A stretch of DNA of 64,000 nt. It comes from Spirulinaceae cyanobacterium SM2_1_0 (lineage in GTDB: Bacteria > Cyanobacteriota > Cyanobacteriia > Cyanobacteriales > Spirulinaceae). The first letter of the stretch is position 1; the number at the start of each line of letters is the position of its first letter. The DNA lies in assembly GCA_012031265.1 (NCBI GenBank), contig JAAUTY010000001.1, positions 124,001 to 188,000 on the forward strand, given 5' to 3'. The notes below the pieces were generated by a model. It worked only from the letters and a program-made list of their open reading frames with translations, did not search any database and had not been told where the DNA came from. This document shows, one piece after another, positions 43,875 to 52,424 of this stretch. The position numbers and the translations under genes were made by a program.

Positions 43875-45707
43875 ATGGGTTTGCGACTCGGAAGTCATTA
43901 TCTGGGCGATCGCCGCTGTGAGTTTTGCGTTTGGGCACCGCAACGTCAGCGGGTTGCCGTGCGCTTGCTCGCTCCCCAGCCTCGCGACATTCCCCTGACA
44001 CGCGACGAACGCGGTTACTGGCACGGCATTGTTGAAGGCGTCGAACCCGGTCAGCGCTATCGCTACTGGCTCGATGCCGAGTTAGAACGCCCCGACCCGG
44101 CGTCCCGCTGTCAACCCGAGGGCGTTCACGGGCCGTCGCAAGTGGTCGATTGTCGCCGTTTTGATTGGACAGACGGGGATTGGCGCGGGCGATCGCTCAG
44201 TGACTACATCATCTACGAACTGCACGTTGGCACCTTTACGCCAGCAGGCACCTTCGCCGCGATCATCGACCGCCTGCCGGAGTTACGAGAATTGGGCGTT
44301 ACCGCGATCGAACTCCTGCCCGTGTCGCCGTTTCCGGGCGATCGCAACTGGGGCTACGACGGCACCTATCTCTATGGCGTCCACAGCGCTTACGGCGGCG
44401 TCACCGGCTTGCAAGCGCTGGTCAATGCCTGTCACGCGCATGGACTCGCGGTCATTCTCGATGTCGTATACAACCACTTCGGCCCCGAAGGCAATTACCT
44501 CTGGGCTTACGGCCCCTATTTCACCGACCAATACCGCACTCCTTGGGGGGATGCCGTCAACTTTGACCAGGCTGAAAGTAATGAGGTGCGCCATTTTTTC
44601 CGGCAAAATGCCCTAGAGTGGTTCGAGCTATTCCACATCGATGCCCTGCGCCTTGATGCCGTTCATGCCATTTATGACTTCAGCGCCCAGCCGTTTTTGC
44701 AACAACTTGGGGCGGCGGTCGCTGAGTTCAATCAAACTGCACCATTTCAGCGCTATCTAATCGCCGAAAGTGACTTGAACGATGTGCGAGTGCTGCGATC
44801 GCGCGACCAAGGTGGCTTCGGTCACGATAGCCAATGGTGCGACGACTTTCACCATGCCCTGCACACCCTACTCACGGGTGAAGCTGATGGCTACTATGCC
44901 GATTTTGGGAGTATCGAACACTTAGCGAAAGCTTTTCAACAAGGCTACGTCTACACTGGCCAATATGCACCTCATCGCCACCGCGACCACGGTAACTTTC
45001 CCGTCGATTGCGATGGCGAAAACTTCGTGGTTTGCATTCAAAACCACGACCAAATTGGCAACCGACTGCTGGGCGATCGCCTCACGATGCTCGTCGATTT
45101 TGAGCGTCTCAAACTGGCGGCCGCGACCGTTCTCCTCTCGCCCTTCATTCCCTTACTATTCATGGGCGAAGAATATGGTGAATCGGCACCATTTATGTAC
45201 TTCGTCAGCCACAGCGATCCTGATCTCGTGCGCGGTGTTCGCGAAGGTCGCCAGCAAGAATTCCGCGCCTTTGGTTGGGAAAAAGCGGTGCCTGACCCCC
45301 AGGGAGTCGAGGTCTTTCAGCAATCGACGCTGAACGGGGCGGCGGCAGCAACAAAAAAAGGCCAGGTGCTGCGATCGCTCTATCGTCAACTGATCGCTCT
45401 GCGTCAGCAGCAACCTGCCCTTGCAAACTTGGCACGGGCCGATGTCCGAGTGATGCCAGTGCCGGAGCAACCGGTGCTGCTGGTCGAGCGGACGGGAGGT
45501 GAGCCAGCGCTGCTGCTGACGCTCAATTTTGGTGAGCAGGCAGTGACCTGCACACCGGCTCTCAGCCCCGCCAGTGAGTGGCGCAAATGCCTCGATACTG
45601 CCGCGGCAGAGTGGCTGGGCAGTGGCTTGGTACAGCCAGAACAGTTTACAGCGGGTACGGCGATCGCCCTCAGTCCGCTCAGTGCGGCGCTCTATGAACG
45701 CCGCTAA
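43875..45707 (+). CDS. treZ: Malto-oligosyltrehalose trehalohydrolase
   Basis: GH13 enzyme releasing trehalose from maltooligosyl-trehalose, 610 residues. N-terminal carbohydrate-binding module (CVWAPQRQRVAVRLLAPQPR), then the barrel: YIIYELHVGTFTPAGTF, GDRNWGYDGTYLYGVHSAYG, ILDVVYNHFGPEGNYLWAYG, nucleophile region IDALRLDAVHAIYDF, the acid/base region YLIAESDLND, and CIQNHDQIGNRLLGDRL. The C-terminal all-beta domain covers the last ~90 residues. Followed by treY 41 bases later; together they make trehalose from glycogen-type glucans, a compatible solute in many cyanobacteria. Confidence 0.95.
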   Translation: MGLRLGSHYLGDRRCEFCVWAPQRQRVAVRLLAPQPRDIPLTRDERGYWHGIVEGVEPGQRYRYWLDAELERPDPASRCQPEGVHGPSQVVDCRRFDWTDGDWRGRSLSDYIIYELHVGTFTPAGTFAAIIDRLPELRELGVTAIELLPVSPFPGDRNWGYDGTYLYGVHSAYGGVTGLQALVNACHAHGLAVILDVVYNHFGPEGNYLWAYGPYFTDQYRTPWGDAVNFDQAESNEVRHFFRQNALEWFELFHIDALRLDAVHAIYDFSAQPFLQQLGAAVAEFNQTAPFQRYLIAESDLNDVRVLRSRDQGGFGHDSQWCDDFHHALHTLLTGEADGYYADFGSIEHLAKAFQQGYVYTGQYAPHRHRDHGNFPVDCDGENFVVCIQNHDQIGNRLLGDRLTMLVDFERLKLAAATVLLSPFIPLLFMGEEYGESAPFMYFVSHSDPDLVRGVREGRQQEFRAFGWEKAVPDPQGVEVFQQSTLNGAAAATKKGQVLRSLYRQLIALRQQQPALANLARADVRVMPVPEQPVLLVERTGGEPALLLTLNFGEQAVTCTPALSPASEWRKCLDTAAAEWLGSGLVQPEQFTAGTAIALSPLSAALYERR

Positions 45708-45748
45708 AGACTTGAGAATTCAGTGCGATTTAACCTGTAGCAATAAAA

Positions 45749-48688
45749 ATGATGCAAATTCCAACGGCAACCTATCGCCTGCAATTTACACCCCAGTTTG
45801 ATTTCGCCGCCGCGAAAAAAATTGTTGACTACCTAGCAGCGCTGGGAATTTCGCACATTTATGCCTCGCCAGTTCTCAAAGCAGGTACCGGCAGCACCCA
45901 CGGCTATGATGTCGTCGATCCAGCTCAGATCAACCCCGAACTCGGTGGTCAAAAAAACTTTGAGCAGCTGATCGTGTTACTCCACGAGCACGGCCTCGGC
46001 TGGATTCAAGACATCGTGCCCAATCACATGGCCTTCAGTAGCCAGAATCAAATGTTGGTAGATGTCTTGGAAAATGGTCTGGACTCACAATTCAAAGACT
46101 ATTTCGACATCGACTGGCAGCACTCCTACGAAACAATCTGCGGTAAAGTGCTAGCCCCTTTTCTCGGTAAATTCTATGGCGACTGCTTGGAGAGTGGCGA
46201 ACTACAACTGCAATACGATGAGCGCGGCCTGAGTGTCAATTACTACACCCTGAAATTTCCGATTCGGATCGAGTCCTACACCCAAGTCCTCACCCACGAT
46301 CTCGGCCGTCTCCGTCAAAAATTGGGGCGCAATAATCCCGATTTCGTCAAATTACTGGGCGTGCTCTACGGTTTGAAATACATTCCCGCTGGTGAAGAAG
46401 GCAGCGAGCGTTACGACCAGATTGTCTTTATCAAGAGCATCCTCTGGGAACTGTGGAATGACAACCCCGATATTCGTCAGTTCATCACGGAGAATGTGCA
46501 GACGTTTAATGGCGAGGTCGGACGACCAGAGAGCTTCAATTTGCTGGAAAGCCTGCTCGCGGAGCAATTTTTTCGCCTCGCATTTTGGAAGGTCGGTAAT
46601 GAGGAACTGAATTACCGCCGCTTTTTCACTGTCAATGATCTGATTTCACTGCGGATTGAAGATCAGAAGGTCTTTGAGAAAGTTCATGCCTTCATCTTCG
46701 AGCTAGTGAGCGCGGGTCAGATGGATGGTTTGCGGATTGACCATATCGATGGGCTTTATGATCCCGCGACTTATTTGTTTCGCTTGCGCGATCGCGCTCC
46801 CGATGCCTACATTGCCATTGAGAAAATTCTGGGATTGGCTGAGGAGCTGCCGCTCAATTGGCCTGTGCAGGGAACAACCGGCTACGATTTTCTCAGCGAA
46901 GTCAATGGCGTTTTCTGCCAGCAAGCTAACCAAGCTGAGTTTGACCGCATCTACCATCGCTTTTCGGGCATGGTTCTCACCTGCGAACAGTTGATGGACG
47001 ATAAGAAGCGACTGATCGTCGGCAAGCACTTGGCTGGAGACATCGACAACCTCGCACTTTTCCTCAAACAAATCTCGAATCGTTACCGCTACGCTAGCGA
47101 CTTTACGATTTACGGTCTGAAGGCGGCTCTGATTGAAATCTTAACGGTTTTTCCGGTGTACCGCACCTATATCAACAACGAAGAAATCAGCACCTCGGAT
47201 CGCAACTACATCACGCAAGTCATTGCCCAAGCGCGTGAAAATATCCCCATTTTTCTCAACGAACTGAACTTTATTGAGAAGTTTTTGCTCCTGGACTATG
47301 ACGACTACCTAACCGATGAGGAGAAACAGCAGTGGTTGCATTTTGTGATGCGCTTGCAGCAATTCACCGGCCCGCTGATGGCGAAAGGGGTTGAAGATAC
47401 TGTTTTCTATATTTACAACCGTCTGATTTCACTCAATGAAGTCGGCTCGCATCCCCAGCAATTTGGTACCCTGCTAGACGACTTTCATCACTTCAACCAA
47501 CAGCGCGTCGCCTACTGGCCTCATGCCATGAATGCGACGGCAACCCATGATATGAAACGGGGTGAGGATGCGCGGGCACGGATCAATGTGCTGTCGGAAA
47601 TCCCCACCGAATGGGAAGCGAAGTTACGAGAATGGCGCGAGCTGACAGCGGCTCAGAAAACTTGTCTGGAGGGTCAAAATGTCCCAGATCCGAATGATGA
47701 ATACTTTCTCTACCAAACCCTGATTGGTGTGTTTCCTAGTGAGCTAGTCAGTGATGATAACCTTGTGCAGCGCATCAAGGAGTATTTGGTCAAAGCGATC
47801 CGTGAAGCCAAAGTTTATACGGCTTGGCTGAAACCAGATACGGACTATGAAGAGGGATTCATGCAGTTTGCCGGGAGCTTGTTGAAATCGGAGCCAGATA
47901 ATGCCTTTCTTCAGAGCTTTTTACCCTTTCAGCGCCGTATTCAACACTATGGTTATTTCAATTCGCTCTCGCAATTGCTCTTGAAGCTGACGACACCGGG
48001 AGTACCGGATATTTATCAGGGCACGGAGCTTTGGGATCTGAGTCTGGTCGATCCTGATAATCGCCGACCTGTGGATTATCCACAGCGAGCGAAGCTGCTA
48101 ACGGCGATCGCCAAACAAGCTGACCAGGACATCCGAGCACTGATGGCGGAACTGCTCGACAACTTGGCGGATGGGCGCGTGAAGCTTTTCCTGCTGCACC
48201 GCTTGCTGCGAGCACGTCAACAGTATACCGAGCTATTCCAGCGCGGCGACTACCAAAAGCTCACCGTGGTTGGCAGCCTGCAAGATTGTATCATCACCTT
48301 CTCGCGGACTTGGGGGGATACCACGGCGATCGCGATCGCGCCGCGCTTTTTCACGACCCTGATCCGCGAAGGGGAACTCCCCCTCGGTGAGCAGATTTGG
48401 CACGAGACGCGCCTGTCACTGCCGCCGGGTTTTGCGACCAACTGGTATGATGTCGTTTCGGGTCAGACAGCGACTAGCGAAGGTACGCTGCTGCTACGCG
48501 ACGTTCTCCAGTATTTCCCGGTGGCACTGCTAGTCAGCCAGAGCGCTGCACCCAAGTCTGAAAGCTCGACGGAGGTGCTAGAGATGCTCCCAACGTCGGT
48601 GGTCGCTGCGAAGTCGCCAACCGGACGCAAGCGCAAGGCGATCGCTGGCGTCGGTGAGACTTCCCCAGTCGAGTCAGCCGTTGGCTGA
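45749..48688 (+). CDS. treY: Maltooligosyl trehalose synthase
   Basis: GH13 intramolecular transglucosylase turning the reducing-end alpha-1,4 bond of maltodextrins into alpha,alpha-1,1. 979 residues, slightly long. Seen: PTATYRLQFTPQFDFAAAKK, SHIYASPVLKAGTGSTHGYD, WIQDIVPNHMAF, nucleophile region MDGLRIDHIDGLYDPATYLF, and late motif AKGVEDTVFYIYNRLISLNE with ATHDMKRGEDARARI. The last ~40 residues are Ser/Lys-rich and may be a non-conserved tail. The start may be the second Met (45752). Partner of the upstream treZ; no trehalase gene is adjacent. Confidence 0.95.
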   Translation: MMQIPTATYRLQFTPQFDFAAAKKIVDYLAALGISHIYASPVLKAGTGSTHGYDVVDPAQINPELGGQKNFEQLIVLLHEHGLGWIQDIVPNHMAFSSQNQMLVDVLENGLDSQFKDYFDIDWQHSYETICGKVLAPFLGKFYGDCLESGELQLQYDERGLSVNYYTLKFPIRIESYTQVLTHDLGRLRQKLGRNNPDFVKLLGVLYGLKYIPAGEEGSERYDQIVFIKSILWELWNDNPDIRQFITENVQTFNGEVGRPESFNLLESLLAEQFFRLAFWKVGNEELNYRRFFTVNDLISLRIEDQKVFEKVHAFIFELVSAGQMDGLRIDHIDGLYDPATYLFRLRDRAPDAYIAIEKILGLAEELPLNWPVQGTTGYDFLSEVNGVFCQQANQAEFDRIYHRFSGMVLTCEQLMDDKKRLIVGKHLAGDIDNLALFLKQISNRYRYASDFTIYGLKAALIEILTVFPVYRTYINNEEISTSDRNYITQVIAQARENIPIFLNELNFIEKFLLLDYDDYLTDEEKQQWLHFVMRLQQFTGPLMAKGVEDTVFYIYNRLISLNEVGSHPQQFGTLLDDFHHFNQQRVAYWPHAMNATATHDMKRGEDARARINVLSEIPTEWEAKLREWRELTAAQKTCLEGQNVPDPNDEYFLYQTLIGVFPSELVSDDNLVQRIKEYLVKAIREAKVYTAWLKPDTDYEEGFMQFAGSLLKSEPDNAFLQSFLPFQRRIQHYGYFNSLSQLLLKLTTPGVPDIYQGTELWDLSLVDPDNRRPVDYPQRAKLLTAIAKQADQDIRALMAELLDNLADGRVKLFLLHRLLRARQQYTELFQRGDYQKLTVVGSLQDCIITFSRTWGDTTAIAIAPRFFTTLIREGELPLGEQIWHETRLSLPPGFATNWYDVVSGQTATSEGTLLLRDVLQYFPVALLVSQSAAPKSESSTEVLEMLPTSVVAAKSPTGRKRKAIAGVGETSPVESAVG

Positions 48689-48879
48689 GTAGGTTGCGGG
48701 TACAGGATAAACGCATATCTCTGAGAAGTGAAGTCTGCTAGAGATCTGGCAAGAAGTTCAGAGAGACTGATTGCAGTCTAAGTCAAGCGCAAAGATCAAC
48801 CATCAAGACAGAAGAAAATCGGGTGCATCCCACTTTGGCGTTGCAATTATCTACTCTGCGAGCAGCCGCTGCGCGTCTA

Positions 48880-49118
48880 CATCCCCCAACCCCTTCTCCC
48901 AAGCGGGGCTACTGTGTATACACAAGTCCTGAAACCCTTGCAATTATTGGGTTTTGCCTTTTTGGCTTCGTTCCTACTTCTACAGCAGGTTTCGGGAGTC
49001 CAAAAACCTTATCCAGCCTGATTCTCACTTGGTTAGGTAGACCACAGTTCGGTCAGTAAGAATCTCAACTTATGTGTACACGGTAGCCCGCTCTGGGAGA
49101 GGGATTTAGGGTGAGGGT
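48880..49118. mobile_element. Small non-autonomous element with long imperfect inverted ends
   Basis: Ends are about 45-50 bases and nearly inverted: 48880-48926 carries CCAACCCCTTCTCCCAAGCG and ends GTGTATACACAAG; 49069-49117 starts CTTATGTGTACACGG and ends GGATTTAGGGTGAGGG. The 240-base total, no coding content, and terminal symmetry are those of a miniature inverted-repeat element. Flanking target duplications are not evident by eye. Confidence 0.65.
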
Positions 49119-49149
49119 TACGAAACTGGGATGCTCCCGGCGCATACGG

Positions 49150-49260
49150 CTAGTACCGCTACGCGGAATTTTGAGTTCTGAGTTTTGAGTGATGAGTGCA
49201 GACAATACAGGCATCCTACGGCTCCTGAATGGGCATCTCATTTCCGCCGCCTTGTACTAG
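49150..49260. repeat. CTAGTAC-type small repeat, copy overlapping the Dam-like gene end
   Basis: Starts CTAGTACCGCTACGCGGAAT and ends CCGCCTTGTACTAG, so the outer 7 bases form exact inverted ends (49150-49156 and 49254-49260). It matches the copy at 63663-63766. The stop codon of the Dam-like gene (49257-49259 on the minus strand) lies in its right end. Confidence 0.75.
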
Positions 49261-50180
49261 TAGTTCGCCACCAAAATTTCGCTGATCGGACCGCGTTTTT
49301 GGATATTGCTATTGATGCAGCGACTGGCTTGAATGCGCTCGATCCGGTAGTCTTGGTAAGCATTGTCAAAGAAGCGATCGCCAATATCCTCATTTTGCGG
49401 ATCAGAGTTGCTCAGCAGCAGCTTTGCGCCCCGCTGATCGAGGCGACGAAAAAAGTCTCGCAGACGCAACTGCTCACTGTCATTGAAGACATGGGTGGAG
49501 TAGGCGTTGAAATTGGCGGTCTTGCTAATTGGTCGATAGGGCGGGTCAAAATATACGAAGCTTTGGGCGTCGATCGCTGCTTCGCAAGCTGTGAAATCAC
49601 CCCGAAAGATTTGTGTCTGCTCTAGAACTTGAGCGGCAGCGCGGAGCTTTTCGGTATGGCAAATACGTGGTTGTTTGTAGCGACCAAACGGCGCATTGAA
49701 ATCCCCGCTGGTGTTGACTCGGAAGAGGCCGTTAAAGCAAGTGCGATTGAGAAAAATGAGTTGGGCGGTGCGCTGAATCCAGGCAGTGCTGAAGTTGGCA
49801 CTAAGTTGGGCACGATCGCGATTAAAATCCGCCCGAATTTGTAAAAAATACTCTCGGCGTTCCGCTTCGTCAAGGGTGAGATAGTCTTGCTGCCAAGCGG
49901 TGAGAATTGTGATCAGCTCTTCAACTGTCTGTTGAATTGTGGTGTAAGCGACAATGAGTTCATGATTGATGTCAGAAATGACAAAAGCCTGGATCGGAAA
50001 AGATTGGGCGATGTGGAAAAATACCGCCCCACTGCCGATGAAGGGTTCAACATAAGTATGCAGATGTCCCTTGCTCAGTTCCGGTGGAAAGTGCTGACTC
50101 AGTGCCTCTAACAGACGACTTTTGCCCCCAGCCCATTTGAGGAAAGGTTTCGCCGGCGATCGCGCGATTGTGGTCACCAT
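49257..50180 (-). CDS. Dam-like adenine-N6 DNA methylase
   Basis: A 307-residue DNA methylase of the D12 class I group, homologous to Dam. From ATG 50180 (MVTTIARSPAKPFLKWAGGK): SAM motif with FIGSGA at about 47-52, catalytic DPPY at about 212-215 (SFVYFDPPYRPISKTANF), and the diagnostic NRTCFNGLFRVN. Cyanobacterial homologues methylate GATC, which is the core of the HIP1 octamer. The reading frame extends 228 bases further upstream into FGE-remnant sequence and is rejected as coding. No restriction nuclease gene is adjacent. Its stop lies within a small repeat, so the last residues may have been altered. Confidence 0.92.
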   Translation of the reverse strand: MVTTIARSPAKPFLKWAGGKSRLLEALSQHFPPELSKGHLHTYVEPFIGSGAVFFHIAQSFPIQAFVISDINHELIVAYTTIQQTVEELITILTAWQQDYLTLDEAERREYFLQIRADFNRDRAQLSANFSTAWIQRTAQLIFLNRTCFNGLFRVNTSGDFNAPFGRYKQPRICHTEKLRAAAQVLEQTQIFRGDFTACEAAIDAQSFVYFDPPYRPISKTANFNAYSTHVFNDSEQLRLRDFFRRLDQRGAKLLLSNSDPQNEDIGDRFFDNAYQDYRIERIQASRCINSNIQKRGPISEILVANY

Positions 50181-50298
50181 AAATCTCTTGCAACGCCAGC
50201 AGAATTTGAGCGTTCTCCCTACAGCATACAAAACGACTGGCGATTTGGCGATCGCCCCAGCCGGTCGGCAACAGAACCGGGAGCTTGGTTCCCGAGGC

Positions 50299-50430
50299 TT
50301 AGAGCGATCGCGCCACTCGCAAACCGATGTTTTGCTTGACACGATGCGGACTGAGAGCCAAGCGAGCCGCTGAGCCGCCAACCTCCGGCCTATCAATCCA
50401 AGAACCACCGCGCAGCTGCTGTGCAGTCCG
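50299..50430 (-). pseudogene. Remnant of a formylglycine-generating-enzyme/SUMF1-type domain, C-terminus
   Basis: The frame reads QLRGGSWIDRPEVGGSAARL, then ALSPHRVKQNIGLRVARSL and a stop at 50299-50301. LRGGSW...ARL...NIGLRV is the signature of the end of FGE-sulfatase domains (RGGSW, then GFRV or GLRV). Only about 43 codons survive; a stop at 50431-50433 blocks it upstream, and the sigma-factor terminator follows at 50441. The rest of the gene is not present. Confidence 0.65.
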
Positions 50431-50440
50431 TTACAAAAGC

Positions 50441-50470
50441 AAGCCCGGCTGGCGATCGCCAGCCGGGCTT
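50441..50470 (-). terminator. Sigma factor terminator hairpin built on a HIP1-type core
   Basis: A perfect 30-base palindrome: left half AAGCCCGGCTGGCGA, right half its exact complement, with GGCGATCGCC at the centre. It lies 37 bases after the sigma stop (50507). On the minus strand it is followed by GCTTTT, so a short T-run is present. A rho-independent terminator for the sigma gene is the simplest reading. Confidence 0.7.
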
Positions 50471-50506
50471 GTGGTTTTCGATTCAGGGTTTCAAACTAGG
50501 GGTGAC

Positions 50507-51505
50507 CTAACTCGCGACATACTCCTGCACCTTGGCGCGGCGCTTGCGGAGCTTGGCGAGTGCCTGGTGTTCGAGCTGACGGACACGCTCGCGGCTGAGG
50601 TTGAGGTGTTGCCCGACCTTTGCCAGGGACAGGCTCTGACCGTCTTCCAGACCGTAACGCAAAATCAGAACATTACGTTGCTGCGGGGTCAGCTCTGCCA
50701 TCAGGGTTTCGAGATCCTGACGTAGCGACTCCTGAGTGATGTAGAGATCGGGTGAGATGCCGTCATCCTCAAGCAGTTCTGAGAGTTCTGTATCTTGGTT
50801 ATCGCCGACACGCACGTCCAGCGAAATCGGCTGGCGAGCAATGCTGAGGTACTCGCGGATCTGGGCGGGATCGATGTCCAGTTCCGCCGCGATTTCCTTC
50901 GGGGTCGCATTGCGGCCGAGCGACTGCGAGAGTTCGCGTTGGACGCGCTTGATTTTGTTGAGCTTTTCGGTGATGTGGATCGGCAGGCGGATGGCGCGGG
51001 CTTGCTGGGCGATCGCCCGTGTGATCGCCTGACGAATCCACCAGTAGGCATAGGTCGAAAACTTGTAGCCCCGCATCGGGTCAAATTTCTCAACGCCGCG
51101 TTCCAGACCCAGGGCACCCTCTTGGATCAAATCAAGAAACTCCATGTTGCGCTTCTGGTACTTCTTGGCGATCGCCACGACCAGCCGCAGATTCGCCTCG
51201 ATCATCTTGCGCTTGGCGCGCTCGCCAACCCGCAAAATGGCTTGCAGTTCCGTTACGTCGATGTTTAGGTGCTCAGCCCACTCCACAGTTGATAGCTCGC
51301 GCTCCAGTGTGGTCTGCAACTTGTCGCGTTCCTCACACACGGCCATCATCTTCTGCACCTGCTTGCCCAGAATGATCTCCTGCTCGTGAGTCAGCAGGGG
51401 CACGCGGCCGATTTCGTGCAGATAGGTTCGCACCATATCGGCCGAAAACAGCGGCTGCTTAGCGTTGGTTCGACTGGTTAGTTTAGCGGTGGGCATTGCA
51501 GTCAC
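50507..51505 (-). CDS. RNA polymerase sigma factor, group 2 type (RpoD/SigA family)
   Basis: A 332-residue sigma-70 factor of the RpoD family. Region 1.2 DMVRTYLHEIGRVPLLTHEQ, no long region 1.1 (so group 2 rather than the primary sigma), region 2.1-2.4 with EANLRLVVAIAKKYQKRNME, DLIQEGALGLERGVEKFDP and FSTYAYWWIRQAITRAIAQQ, region 3 RLPIHITEKLNKIKRVQREL, region 4 ILRYGLEDGQSLSLAKVGQH with LNLSRERVRQLEHQALAKLR. Which SigB-to-SigE paralogue it is cannot be told from sequence alone. These sigmas direct stress and nutrient responses in cyanobacteria. Confidence 0.93.
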   Translation of the reverse strand: MTAMPTAKLTSRTNAKQPLFSADMVRTYLHEIGRVPLLTHEQEIILGKQVQKMMAVCEERDKLQTTLERELSTVEWAEHLNIDVTELQAILRVGERAKRKMIEANLRLVVAIAKKYQKRNMEFLDLIQEGALGLERGVEKFDPMRGYKFSTYAYWWIRQAITRAIAQQARAIRLPIHITEKLNKIKRVQRELSQSLGRNATPKEIAAELDIDPAQIREYLSIARQPISLDVRVGDNQDTELSELLEDDGISPDLYITQESLRQDLETLMAELTPQQRNVLILRYGLEDGQSLSLAKVGQHLNLSRERVRQLEHQALAKLRKRRAKVQEYVAS

Positions 51506-51744
51506 AACTCCTTGAAACTTAGGTGACAGCGCGATCGCTGCTGACGGTCAGAGACGCCGTTCGCTCGGTTGAGCAGTTGAGCGCTTGGTCGCCGAGGAAT
51601 GTCGATTCACAAACGAGGATGGCGCGAGGGCAAGGCCGTAGACACCAGTTGACCTAGAGAGCACAATAGCCCGCACCAAACAGTGCGGGGTCAGGACGGA
51701 TTTTACCGCGCCCTCCTCTAGTTTCACCATTCTAGAGACATATC

Positions 51745-51780
51745 AGTACAAACTCAAAGTCGTTATGAGTTTGTACTTTT
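51745..51780 (+). terminator. Stem-loop followed by TTTT, plus strand
   Basis: AGTACAAACTCA (51745-51756) and TGAGTTTGTACT (51766-51777) form an exact 12-bp stem with a nine-base loop, followed by TTTT ending at 51780. It has the form of a plus-strand terminator, yet no plus-strand gene precedes it, so it may end an unannotated transcript or regulate the sigma gene from its upstream region. Confidence 0.5.
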
Positions 51781-51878
51781 ATCATCATAACCTAACTTCT
51801 GTCGGGCGTAAAGCTGAACTCACTCCCGCAGATCAAGCGGCTTGGATCGTGATGCTCGCTGCATTAGAGCGATATTGA
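51765..51878 (+). CDS. Small open frame of unknown status
   Basis: Thirty-seven codons: MSLYFYHHNLTSVGRKAELT then PADQAAWIVMLAALERY, stop at 51876-51878. The second half looks like a helical C-terminus of a longer protein. It begins inside the hairpin, with no clear ribosome site. Either a fragment or chance. Confidence 0.22.
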   Translation: MSLYFYHHNLTSVGRKAELTPADQAAWIVMLAALERY

Positions 51879-52424
51879 TCGCAGCCCTGTCTCTAGGATG
51901 ACCCAATTTTTCATCTCGTAAAATGCCCGTGATAGGCGGATTTCCGAATGTTGAATGGTGTACAATCTTAGATTGCCCATTTAAGCAAAGTGATCACGCT
52001 GCTCAACCTCAAGTTATTCTCTACAAGCTGATCGCTGGGATGCCCGGAAATTTCAGCCCTTGATCCTTGCGCGATCACCGTCCGCCGCGACCACCAAGAA
52101 TTTTCGCGCGTTTCCCACCTGTGTTGCTCGGAACAGGTGGTGGGCTGACTAAAATGGTTATAGGGAATGCTCTCAATTATGCTCGTGATTGCTGAGAGGA
52201 CGCTGAGTCGCCGAGATTTTTTTACGTCGCCACAATAACCCCTCACCCTTGGTGATTGCTGTTGACAAAGCCAACGGGGCTTGGAGCCGAGTTGCGCCCA
52301 ATAAAAGTTGTGCCGTCAATACTCTGCTCGCCGCGCCACATTTCGCGATGAACCTTGGGCGTCCTTGCTCAGTCCGCTGCCCCCCAAAGTTTGACACCCG
52401 ATCTAGACACTCCAGAGCACCAGT

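Larger units (their letters stand above)
51506..52424. other. Long spacer between sigma factor and hybrid kinase genes
   Basis: A 919-base divergent spacer. It contains a 12-bp hairpin at 51745, a 38-codon small frame, and a second hairpin CCACCTGT/ACAGGTGG (52115-52122 and 52133-52140). HIP1-free and more AT-rich than surroundings around 51770-52220. No structured RNA family (6S, tmRNA, SRP, RNase P RNA) is recognised. Confidence 0.4.

Noticed and set aside
50181-50408. N-terminal extension of the Dam-like methylase
   Set aside because: The frame stays open, but the family starts at KPFLKWAGGK and the extension overlaps the FGE remnant in another frame.
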